A DNA stretch of 54,162 nucleotides from an uncultured Eubacteriales bacterium. GTDB lineage: Bacteria > Bacillota > Clostridia > Christensenellales > CAG-138. The position numbers and the translations under genes were made by a program. Under the pieces are notes generated by a model. That model did not search any database and was not told the DNA's origin. It saw nothing but the letters and a program-made list of their open reading frames with translations. Each line of letters starts with the position of its first letter. Within the stretch, counting starts at the first letter, position 1. The stretch spans positions 1 to 54,162 of the forward strand of contig UQRU01000005.1 in NCBI GenBank assembly GCA_900543475.1. Direction: 5' to 3'. Below are positions 30,988 through 39,208 of this stretch, in pieces.

Positions 30988-33495
30988 GTGATCGCAAGAT
31001 TTTTTCAACAACTCCTAAATTCATGCGGATTGGTGTTCCGTACCTTCCGGGCCTTCCTTACCCGGCAGGTGGTGGGGCTTCGGGCCCGTATCCGCCGGGT
31101 CACCAGCCTGTCCCGCCAGGCGGTCCGCTTGGTGCCAAAGGCGATGTCTACGGTGGCGGTGGCCGGGAAAAAACCTACCAAGCGGGAGGATTTTGTTGAG
31201 ACCAAGCGATTGTTCGTGGCCAAGTCCCTGCTGATCATGCTGGTATTGGGATTGATCGCCTTTGGTTTGCTGTTTTATTTCGTGATTTGGCCCTGGCTGG
31301 TGCGGATGTTCTTTACCGCCCGGCTGTACCAGAACGATGAGGCGGTGGCCACCTATAGCGGAAAGGTGGTCGTGTGCTACGACGAGGAAAAGGATATGCC
31401 CATGCTCCAGGGCAAAATGGAGGACGGCATGATCCAGGGCCAGGGCAAAGCCTATGACGAGGCGGGCCGGGTCCAGTATGAAGGCGCCTTTGTAAACGGA
31501 TTGTACGAGGGCAAGGGCAGCTATTATGAAGAAGGGGTGCTGGTGTATACCGGCGACTTTGCCGGCGGCGTCTATGAAGGCAAGGGCACCCTGTATGAGG
31601 ACGGAGAGATCCTATACGAAGGTCAGTTTGCAGGCGGCTTGCGGGAAGGTACCGGCACCGCCTATGAAGATGGCATCGTATGCTATAAGGGGGACTTTGC
31701 CGCAGATCTATACGACGGTACGGGCACCTCCTATTATCCCAATGGGGAGATCCTCCATCGGGGCAGCTATTTGCAGGGAAAATACGACGGCGAGGGCACC
31801 CTGTACTATGAAAACGGCCAGGTGCAGTATAAGGGCGGCTTCCTGGACGGCCTGTATGACCAAACGGGCAACCTTTACAATGAGGACGGCAGCCTATTAT
31901 ACCAGGGCGGGTTCCTGCAAGGGCTGTATTCCGGGGACGGGGTGCTGAACATCCGCAAGGACCTGCGGCTCACCGGCACCTTTGAGGCCGGGGAACCGGT
32001 GGGGGCGGTGACCATCCATTGGGGCGGCAAGCTCTATTACGAGGGCTATGTGGAAGGGCTGGTGCCCCATGGGGAAGGCACCCTGTATGCCAGCACCGGC
32101 GAATCCATTTACGTTGGCAATATGATCCATGGGGTGCCGGATCTGGGAGCGCTACTCAACAAGACCGGAGACGAGGTACGGGCGGCCTTTGGGGAAGCGG
32201 AGCTGATGGAGACCCCCGGGGAACGCAACGGGTTCTCCATCAACAACAAAGCCCTGGGCGTGACCCTGTTCTGCACCTACAAGACCGAAGAGGCGGACCC
32301 CACGGTATATTATGTGTACGGCTATGACCGGGATGCGGACCCCTTTGCGGAGGCCATGTCCTGGCATACCCCGGCGGAATATGAGGCCCAGGCTGCGGGC
32401 TATGACAAGCAGGAGCGGGATGAGTCCGCCGTGTTTACCGGCGGGGTGCCCTATCCCAACGGCACCTATCACCGGACCGCCTATTATTACGAGGACTATG
32501 TATTCGTAGGCTGGAGCCAGCCCGGGGAAACGGAATGGGTGATGGTGGAATGGATCGTGAACCAGAGCCTGCCGGGCGCGACCGGGTCAGGGAGCGCCGG
32601 GGAGGAGGGGAACGCCGGCCGGATGGATAGCCTACTGGGCAAGCTGGGGCTGACGGAGGATGCGGGCGCCACCGGGGAAGCCGTAGGGGATTCCCAAACA
32701 GAGGCGCAAACAAGCGGCGGCGCCGCTGAAACCACCCAAACGTCCGCCGCTGCCGCCAGCAGCGGGGCAACGGCCGCCCTATCCGCGGCCAGCGAAACGC
32801 CGGGCTGCAAATATTACGGCACGGCGGCGCCGGCGGCGCTGTTAGGCGCCACCTCCGGAGCCTCTTTGGAAGCGGGGCTGACCGCCATGGCGGATTATTA
32901 TTTGCAGGGGGAGACCCGGCAAGCCATGGAGGAACAGGCGGCTTGGAAGAAGGCCCTGCTGACGGCGGAGGAGGAAAAGTGCAGCATGGGCACAGGCAGC
33001 CAGGAGACGGTGGACGCCCTGACGGCGGAGGTAAACAAGCTGGAGTTGAGCGCCAACCGGGCCATGGTGGCCATGGAGAAGATCCAGCTGGAAGCCAAGG
33101 GTACCCTGACGGGGACATTGGCGGATTATGACTTGACGGAGGCGCTGTTTTTGGTGGACCCGGCCACCTTGGATGTGGACGCGTTACAGGGGGCGGGAAA
33201 CCGGGAGGCCATCGCCCTGGGGTTGATGGATCTGGAACTGGCCTGGCAGGAGCTGCTGCAAGCCCAGACGGATTACAATACCGCCAAAGGGGATATGGAA
33301 AAAGCCCTGGAGGGATACGCCATGGGCACGGTGGATGAGACCGCCCGTTGCGACGCCCTGTGCGCCCACAGCCAGGCAACGGTGGATCTGCATACGGCCA
33401 TTCACGGCTGCGCGGTGCAGATGTACGCCTTGAATACCTTGACCAATGGGATGCTGGCCAGCCAGTATGATTGGCTGGCGGCCTTAAGCCGATAG
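30988..33495 (+). CDS. Membrane-anchored MORN-repeat protein
   Basis: An 835-aa protein starting at GTG 30988 with AGGGAGG 8 nt upstream. Residues 1-80 are basic. A single TM lies at about 84-107 (LLIMLVLGLIAFGLLFYFVI). About nine MORN-type repeats follow (residues 138-385; e.g. YEGAFVNGLYEGKGSYYEEG). Then come a compact domain (about 390-520), a Ser/Ala/Gly/Thr-rich linker and a helical C-terminal region of about 220 residues. The positive-inside rule places the repeats outside the cytoplasm. MORN arrays act as membrane-linked scaffolds or rulers. Such a protein inside a CIS operon is unusual. Confidence 0.8.
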   Translation: MIARFFQQLLNSCGLVFRTFRAFLTRQVVGLRARIRRVTSLSRQAVRLVPKAMSTVAVAGKKPTKREDFVETKRLFVAKSLLIMLVLGLIAFGLLFYFVIWPWLVRMFFTARLYQNDEAVATYSGKVVVCYDEEKDMPMLQGKMEDGMIQGQGKAYDEAGRVQYEGAFVNGLYEGKGSYYEEGVLVYTGDFAGGVYEGKGTLYEDGEILYEGQFAGGLREGTGTAYEDGIVCYKGDFAADLYDGTGTSYYPNGEILHRGSYLQGKYDGEGTLYYENGQVQYKGGFLDGLYDQTGNLYNEDGSLLYQGGFLQGLYSGDGVLNIRKDLRLTGTFEAGEPVGAVTIHWGGKLYYEGYVEGLVPHGEGTLYASTGESIYVGNMIHGVPDLGALLNKTGDEVRAAFGEAELMETPGERNGFSINNKALGVTLFCTYKTEEADPTVYYVYGYDRDADPFAEAMSWHTPAEYEAQAAGYDKQERDESAVFTGGVPYPNGTYHRTAYYYEDYVFVGWSQPGETEWVMVEWIVNQSLPGATGSGSAGEEGNAGRMDSLLGKLGLTEDAGATGEAVGDSQTEAQTSGGAAETTQTSAAAASSGATAALSAASETPGCKYYGTAAPAALLGATSGASLEAGLTAMADYYLQGETRQAMEEQAAWKKALLTAEEEKCSMGTGSQETVDALTAEVNKLELSANRAMVAMEKIQLEAKGTLTGTLADYDLTEALFLVDPATLDVDALQGAGNREAIALGLMDLELAWQELLQAQTDYNTAKGDMEKALEGYAMGTVDETARCDALCAHSQATVDLHTAIHGCAVQMYALNTLTNGMLASQYDWLAALSR

Positions 33496-33508
33496 GAGGG
33501 AAGGACGG

Positions 33509-34111
33509 ATGGCAGACTATACGGCCTTTGTGGAGGCGGGGAACGGCCTGGTGGAGCTTTTGCGGGAGAATATGACCCCAGAGCCCATCAGCAAGCGGGA
33601 TCTGATATCCCTGTGTTCCCCCCATGAAAGCGAAAACAACCAGCTGACGGTTTATCTGTTCCACATTGAGGAGGATAAGCAGGCCGCGCCCCAGGCGGGC
33701 TATATGCAACAGACCCGGAACATGCAGCGCATGGCCCCTTCCCGCTTTCAGCTGAGCTTTTTGATCACCGCCCACTCCAAGGCCCCCGCCCAGCTGCGGG
33801 AGGCGGATCAATACCGGATGCTGGGGGCGGCGCTCCAGGTGCTCAAGGACCAGCCCGTGTTGGACCGGAAGTATTTGCAGGGGTCCCTGTTGGATACCGG
33901 GGCGGCCATCCATATTTCCGTGGAGCGGCCTAATTTCGACCAGATGATCAAGATCTGGAACAATACCACCAAGCCCTATAAGCTGTCCATCGTGTGCAAG
34001 CTGGAAGGCATCCTTATCGACAGCAAGCGCACCCGCCGGGTGGCCCGGGTGGGCGACGTGGCCATCGCGTTGGACGAAAAGGCCGGCATCCGGGAAGGAG
34101 GCAACCTATGA
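33509..34111 (+). CDS. DUF4255 tail terminator (cap) protein
   Basis: A 200-aa protein of the Afp16/Pvc16 family that caps the distal end of tube and sheath and fixes their length. It shows the typical N-terminal helix (LVELLRENMTPEPISKRDLI) and the strands QLTVYLFHIEEDKQ and RFQLSFLITAHSK. The basic C-terminal tail is a family trait. The stop overlaps the next ATG. Confidence 0.87.
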   Translation: MADYTAFVEAGNGLVELLRENMTPEPISKRDLISLCSPHESENNQLTVYLFHIEEDKQAAPQAGYMQQTRNMQRMAPSRFQLSFLITAHSKAPAQLREADQYRMLGAALQVLKDQPVLDRKYLQGSLLDTGAAIHISVERPNFDQMIKIWNNTTKPYKLSIVCKLEGILIDSKRTRRVARVGDVAIALDEKAGIREGGNL

Positions 34112-34860
34112 TCCGCGTACGGTTGAGCGCAGCTTTGGCTGTGCGGGATGGGTTTACCGGCAAGCCTATGGCCCAAAACGCCGTGGGGTGTATCCTGGAC
34201 GGCCAGGTTTGCCATCCGGGCTACCGCCCAGGCGGTTACCTGATCTTCACCAACCTGGCCCCCGGGCCCCATACGGTAGTGTTGCGGGGCGGACGGTATC
34301 GGGATGAGAAGATCCTATTGGAGATCCCGGAAACCGGCCATGTGGAGCGAAACGTCACATTAAAGCCGGCCCCCAATTACCCCCTTTACAGCCAGATGAC
34401 CCAGCTTTCCGCCACCTTGACGGAGCGGGGGAAACCGGTGGCGGACCGCACCCTATGGGTAGCGGCCAAGGCCGCCATGGCGGATCTGAAGCTGGCCCAG
34501 GATACGGCGGAGGCGGGCTGCCGGGAGGCCAAGTTGTATTTCCGGGGCGGGCCTGAGGGGCGTTTCCCGGGAAATTATCTGATCGTGGATGGAAAAAACA
34601 GCGAAGTGGTAGCCATTTCCGGCGCAGAGGGCGGGCACGCCGCCTTGGATACCCCCTTGCAGTTTTCCCATAAGCGGGGGGCGGCCTTTTATCCCGCCCA
34701 GGAATATCATACGGATGACAAAGGGCAGATCCTGGCCTTTTTCCGGGAGCCTGTACCGGCTTATATACTGGACCCCGATAAAGCGAACCTGACGGAATGG
34801 AAGCTGGATAAGGGGATCAATCAGGTAGAGTTGGGCCCAAAGCCCAAAGAAAAGGAGTAA
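34108..34860 (+). CDS. Beta-sandwich protein of unknown role in the CIS operon
   Basis: A 250-aa protein from the ATG with GGAAGGAGG upstream. Residues 1-90 read like a carboxypeptidase-regulatory or Ig-like sandwich (RLSAALAVRDGFTGKPMAQN; FTNLAPGPHTVVLRGGRY). The rest is a separate beta-rich domain. It lies between the cap and the PAAR-like tip. It could be a tip-extension or cap-associated protein. I do not recognise a named family for the full length. Confidence 0.7.
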   Translation: MIRVRLSAALAVRDGFTGKPMAQNAVGCILDGQVCHPGYRPGGYLIFTNLAPGPHTVVLRGGRYRDEKILLEIPETGHVERNVTLKPAPNYPLYSQMTQLSATLTERGKPVADRTLWVAAKAAMADLKLAQDTAEAGCREAKLYFRGGPEGRFPGNYLIVDGKNSEVVAISGAEGGHAALDTPLQFSHKRGAAFYPAQEYHTDDKGQILAFFREPVPAYILDPDKANLTEWKLDKGINQVELGPKPKEKE

Positions 34861-34863
34861 GTT

Positions 34864-35241
34864 ATGGCGATGCAAACAGCCAATACGGCTGTATGTCAAT
34901 GTTCCTTCGGCGCCGCGCCGGCGAACCTGCCGGTGGCGCCCGCCTGCCGGGTGATGGCCTGCGGCCTGCCTGCGGCCACGGTGATGGACAATAAGCTGCC
35001 GCCCTTCGGCATGTGCAGCAGCCTGGCCAATCCGGCGGTATCCGCAGCCACCGCCGCCGCCGGCGGGGTGCTGACCCCGCAGCCCTGCTCCCCGGTGCTG
35101 ACCGCCCCTTGGATGCCGGGCTCCCTTACGGTGCAGATCGGCGGCAAAAGCGCACTGAACAATACCAGCAAGCTGATGTGCGCCTATGGCGGGGTGATCC
35201 AGGTGGTTTCCCCCATGGCCACAACGGTGGTCATTCCCTGA
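34864..35241 (+). CDS. PAAR-like DUF4280 spike-tip protein
   Basis: A 125-aa protein matching the DUF4280 pattern: conserved cysteines in VCQCSFG, MCSSLANPAVSAAT, TPQPCSPV and LMCAYGG. It would fold as a sharp cone on the trimeric gpV spike and may carry cargo. It is followed one base later by the ATPase gene. Confidence 0.9.
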   Translation: MAMQTANTAVCQCSFGAAPANLPVAPACRVMACGLPAATVMDNKLPPFGMCSSLANPAVSAATAAAGGVLTPQPCSPVLTAPWMPGSLTVQIGGKSALNNTSKLMCAYGGVIQVVSPMATTVVIP

Positions 35242-35242
35242 T

Positions 35243-37459
35243 ATGTGGTGGGAACGGAAGCCCCAGGGGGAGCGGCAAAAGGAATCCCCCGGCAGCCCGC
35301 CCCAGCGGGAGGCGGAAACCCTGGAGGTAGGCCAGGTGGCCTACGGAAAGCTGGATGCGCCCTATCAGGACCAATGGGAACTGATGGAGGACGCCTTCGC
35401 CCTGATAGATTACCGGCTGTATCTTTACTACAAATACCATCAATGGTTAGGGCCCCAGGGGGATATGCGGAATATGCTGGGGCTGGTGGTGAGCCGGGAG
35501 GAGTTTGAGCATAACCTGACCAAGGCGGCCCAGACCGGGCTGATGGAAAAGCTGGCCCCCGAGGAGCTGGAACAGATCCGGGTGGGGGAGGCCGTGCTGG
35601 AACGGCGGCTGGCCTTGACGGCCCCGGATGCCTTCCCCCTGCTAAAGGTATTCCAGCGCTTTGGGCTGGACCCCTTTTCCCGCTGGGTGCTCACCCTGTG
35701 CTACGGGGCCCGGCTGGATACCAAGTACGAGCGGCTGCTGGCCTATTTGCAGGACGATATCACCAAGAAGCTCCCCACCGTCCAATTGGCGGTGCAGCTA
35801 TATTTGCCCCTGGGGGAATCGGTGGAGGCCTATACCGCCGCCTTCGCCCGGGAGAGCCTGTTCAATTCCCTGTTCCAGCGGGAGGCCCTGCTGGAGGGAA
35901 ATTTGCAGCTAAAGCCCATGGTGCTGGCCTTTTTAAGCGCCGGCAGCCTGGAATCCGGCAACGGCATCCGCATCTTCGACGGGGCGGAGGAGACCCCGGC
36001 GGATCCCCTGGTGATCGGCCGGGACCTGGCGGCAGCCCTGGATGGGGCCATGGCAGGCGGGCCTCAGGCCATCGCCATTACCGGTCCCGAAGGGTCGGGA
36101 CGCCGGTTCCAGATCCAGCATCTGATGGCCCGGCAAAAGGCCAAGTGCCTATTTGCCGATATGGAGACCTTGGAGCACCGGCCCAAGGCGGTGGAAGAGG
36201 CGGTTTTGGCCGCCCGGCTATTGGACGCCTATGTATGCTTCCACGGGTTGGATACCACGGGGCCGGAGGGGGAGGTGGAGCCCGCGTCCCCGGCCCTGAC
36301 CGAGGCCATTGCCCAGGCCGATATCAGCCGGGAGCCGGTGTTCCTGCTGTCCAAGCGGCGGATACCCAGGCCGGTGCGGCCTGCCACGGTGGAGTTCTCC
36401 ATCCCCGCCCCCAAAGAATCGGAACGGTTGGCCCTGTTTACCCATTACTTTGCCCAGGTCCCCATGGAAGCCCAGGTGCAGCTCCAGGAACTATCCGCCA
36501 AGTTCCGCTTCGTGCCCCGGCAGATCAAAGGGGCGGCCATGCAGGCGGCGGGCCTTGGCCGGATCCAGGATAAGCCCCTGGATAACCGCACCATACACGC
36601 TTGCTGCTACCGGCAGGTGGTGCATAGGCTGGATAAACTGGCCCGGCGGGTGGAGCCCTGCTATACCTGGGAGGACGTGGTGCTGCCCCAATCCCAAAAG
36701 CGGCTGATGCAGCAGGCCTGCAACCATATCCGCTACCAGCACCGGGTCTACCAGGAATGGGGCTTTGAAAAAAAGCTGGGCTATGGCAAAGGCTTGTCCA
36801 TCCTGTTTGCAGGGGCGCCGGGCACGGGCAAGACCATGTGCGCCCAGGTGATCGCCCGGGAGCTGAATATGGAGATGTATAAGATCAACATCTCCCAGAT
36901 CGTCAGCAAGTATATCGGCGAGACGGAAAAGAACCTGCAAGCCGTGTTCAACGAGGCGCGCAATTCCAACTGCATCCTGTTCTTCGATGAGTGCGACGCC
37001 ATCTTCGGCAAGCGGAGCGACGTAAAGGACGCCCACGACCGGAACGCCAACGTGGAGGTGGCCTATCTGCTCCAGCAGATCGAGGATTACGACGGGGTGT
37101 GCGTGCTGGCCACCAACCTGGTGCAGAACATCGACGCGGCGTTTATGCGGCGCATCACCTATGTGGTGCATTTCCCCTTCCCGGAGCCGCCCCAGCGCAA
37201 GGAGATCTATTTGCGTACCCTGCCAAAGGACGCGCCGGTGGAGGACGGGGTGGATTGGGACTTTGTGGCGGAAAAGTTCGAGCTGTCCGGCGGACATATC
37301 AAAAACATCGTGTTGGGCGCCGCATTTATGGCGGCGGGGGAGGATTGCCCCATCCACATGCGGCATGTGCTTACAGCGGCGGTAAACGAGATGCGCAAGA
37401 ACGAGATCGTAGTGGTACGGGAGGAACTGCGGGAATACGCAGACCTGCTGGAAGAATAA
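35243..37459 (+). CDS. AAA+ ATPase of the contractile injection system
   Basis: A 738-aa ATPase of the Afp15/Pvc15 type. Residues about 1-290 form an N-terminal helical domain, then a first degenerate ATPase-like region (AIAITGPEGSGRRFQIQHLM). The active AAA+ module is C-terminal: Walker A GAPGTGKT (about 523-530), Walker B ILFFDECDAIFG (about 579-590), arginine finger near AFMRRITYVVHFPFPEP. In eCIS this ATPase is needed for particle assembly or cargo loading, not for recycling as ClpV does. It is cytoplasmic. Confidence 0.93.
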   Translation: MWWERKPQGERQKESPGSPPQREAETLEVGQVAYGKLDAPYQDQWELMEDAFALIDYRLYLYYKYHQWLGPQGDMRNMLGLVVSREEFEHNLTKAAQTGLMEKLAPEELEQIRVGEAVLERRLALTAPDAFPLLKVFQRFGLDPFSRWVLTLCYGARLDTKYERLLAYLQDDITKKLPTVQLAVQLYLPLGESVEAYTAAFARESLFNSLFQREALLEGNLQLKPMVLAFLSAGSLESGNGIRIFDGAEETPADPLVIGRDLAAALDGAMAGGPQAIAITGPEGSGRRFQIQHLMARQKAKCLFADMETLEHRPKAVEEAVLAARLLDAYVCFHGLDTTGPEGEVEPASPALTEAIAQADISREPVFLLSKRRIPRPVRPATVEFSIPAPKESERLALFTHYFAQVPMEAQVQLQELSAKFRFVPRQIKGAAMQAAGLGRIQDKPLDNRTIHACCYRQVVHRLDKLARRVEPCYTWEDVVLPQSQKRLMQQACNHIRYQHRVYQEWGFEKKLGYGKGLSILFAGAPGTGKTMCAQVIARELNMEMYKINISQIVSKYIGETEKNLQAVFNEARNSNCILFFDECDAIFGKRSDVKDAHDRNANVEVAYLLQQIEDYDGVCVLATNLVQNIDAAFMRRITYVVHFPFPEPPQRKEIYLRTLPKDAPVEDGVDWDFVAEKFELSGGHIKNIVLGAAFMAAGEDCPIHMRHVLTAAVNEMRKNEIVVVREELREYADLLEE

Positions 37460-37536
37460 GCGATGAGAGCGGAAAGCAAGGAACGGGCACATTTGTGCTG
37501 ATGGGAGTAAGGCTAGACGCGGCATAGGAGGAAAAT

Positions 37537-39012
37537 ATGGCGTATCAATTGGTAAAAAAGCCCCGGGAGATTCCAGCGGGCAGCTATGAAAAGATGGACG
37601 TACAAGCGCCGAACACCCAGGCGGCGGGCGGGGCTTACGGCCTGGAACAGCCGGGACTTGGAGATGCCCTAGATGCCCAGATGCAGGCGCGGATGGCTCG
37701 GTTTTTGAGCCGGCAGAATCCGGCGGCTGAGGCGGAAGCGGACGCCGTGGCGGAGGGGATCACGGGCCGGACCCCGGCGGAGGTCAAGGCCCAGCTGGGG
37801 GAAAAGATGGGCGCGGACTTTTCGGATGTGCGCTTCCATACCGGCGCGGACGCCGTGGGAAAGGCGGAGAGCATGGGCGCCCGGGCTTATGCCACAGGGC
37901 GGGACGTATACTTTGGCGAGGGCGGGTTTGATCCCATGGTAGCCGCCCACGAATTGGTGCATACGGCCCAGCAGGGGGCGGTGGAAAGCGGCATGTCCAC
38001 GGTGAGCGCCCCCATGGGCGGGGTGCAGATGATGCCCAAGTTCCTGCAAAGGGCAGGCAGCATCGCCAAGGATGTTGCCCTGGCGTCTTCCCGGGCGATG
38101 ATGACTACGGGGAATCTGGCCTGGCGGGGTCTGAAGGCAGCCGGCCGGGGCATCGCAAAGGGGGCTTCCTGGCTGGGCGGCAAGGTGTCGGGCCTGTTTA
38201 AGCGGGGCGATGGCCAGGCGACAGCCGCGCCCGCGGCGCCCCAGCCCGCAGCGCAGCCGGCAAGGCCTTTTGGAAGCACCATGATCCCGTTGAAGGGCGC
38301 ATATGATGCCAACCTGATGCAAACCAGCCTCGGCGCCCTTCTCCCGCAAGCCCAGCAGATGATTGCAAGCGACTCGCAGGGTAAGGACGTTTCGGATGGC
38401 AACCGGTTCGTCTTCTTGCGGAATAGTTCGCCGGGAGACGCCCGCGCCAACTATTTTGAAATGCTCAGACGCGCCGGCAGAGGTGCGAATATCCAATTTT
38501 TACAGACGCTATCCCAAAATATAGGCGGCTTACCGGATATGTCGGATGCCAATAGTTACAAAGATCTGCGGGGAAAAGATCCGGCCAGGCTTGCGGCCAT
38601 ACAGGACCGTTCCGTGCAGATGACCCAGCAATATCTCAATTTTTTGGAGAGCGATCCCGACGCCATGGACGCGCTGCGGCAATCCTCCAGCAACCTATAT
38701 GAGTCCCTGGGAACCTATAGCCCGACCAACCAGGCCGGCCTGGCGGCCGGTAAGCTGGAGGCCAGTCACCGTGCCATGAACGATATGATCCTACGCTCCT
38801 TAGGGCCGGATTCTGGCGCAGCCCGCAATGAGCTGGGGCTAGGCGAAGAGGATTCCAAAAAGTATATGACCGTCGTCCAAGGCATGGGCAGTATGCAGCC
38901 GGATGTATTGGCCGCTTTGCTGGATCCCCAAAAAGCAGCGAACCAATCGCCCCAGGAGCGGCAAATGGCCGCTATATTCCAGGCTTTCTTCCAGCGGAAC
39001 GGGATGCTGTAA
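37537..39012 (+). CDS. DUF4157 CIS cargo/effector-type protein
   Basis: A 491-aa protein. Residues about 55-160 form the eCIS-core DUF4157 domain: EAEADAVAEGITG, FSDVRFHTGADA, ARAYATGRDVYFGEGGFDP and the HExxH motif in AAHELVHTAQQG. A short hydrophobic/Gly-rich linker (about 175-240) leads to a helical C-terminal domain of about 240 residues (from LKGAYDANLMQTSLG) that I do not recognise. DNA from about 38300 onward is less G+C-rich and uses more A/T-ending codons than the rest of the operon, as expected for a swapped effector tail. It is the last gene of the CIS operon. Confidence 0.85.
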   Translation: MAYQLVKKPREIPAGSYEKMDVQAPNTQAAGGAYGLEQPGLGDALDAQMQARMARFLSRQNPAAEAEADAVAEGITGRTPAEVKAQLGEKMGADFSDVRFHTGADAVGKAESMGARAYATGRDVYFGEGGFDPMVAAHELVHTAQQGAVESGMSTVSAPMGGVQMMPKFLQRAGSIAKDVALASSRAMMTTGNLAWRGLKAAGRGIAKGASWLGGKVSGLFKRGDGQATAAPAAPQPAAQPARPFGSTMIPLKGAYDANLMQTSLGALLPQAQQMIASDSQGKDVSDGNRFVFLRNSSPGDARANYFEMLRRAGRGANIQFLQTLSQNIGGLPDMSDANSYKDLRGKDPARLAAIQDRSVQMTQQYLNFLESDPDAMDALRQSSSNLYESLGTYSPTNQAGLAAGKLEASHRAMNDMILRSLGPDSGAARNELGLGEEDSKKYMTVVQGMGSMQPDVLAALLDPQKAANQSPQERQMAAIFQAFFQRNGML

Positions 39013-39127
39013 GGGCTTAAACCTTGGCGATGGATACGGCGCCCTGCTGGGAAACTGCCGGATGCGGGACGCGGCGCTGGCGCCATGGGCATTTGGCGCC
39101 GCGCAAGCCAAGAAAAGCATTTGCATA

Positions 39128-39155
39128 TTACACGGATAGAATGTATGCTTATAAT
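39128..39155 (+). promoter_or_regulatory. Promoter of the sensor-transporter gene
   Basis: TTACAC (39128-39133), a 16-bp spacer and a perfect TATAAT (39150-39155) lie in the 196-bp gap after the DUF4157 gene. This gap also holds a GC stem (GCGGCGC / GCGCCGC near 39072-39104) that could end CIS transcripts, though without a T run. Confidence 0.55.
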
Positions 39156-39208
39156 AACCAAGGATCATCGCAAAGCAGCGGCGGGGCTTCCCCGCCCGGA
39201 GGTTTTTC

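Noticed and set aside
31402..32140. DNA-level repeat array or CRISPR
   Set aside because: The periodicity is at protein level (MORN repeats, about 23 residues) and has no conserved DNA repeat-spacer pattern. I saw no CRISPR array anywhere in the window.
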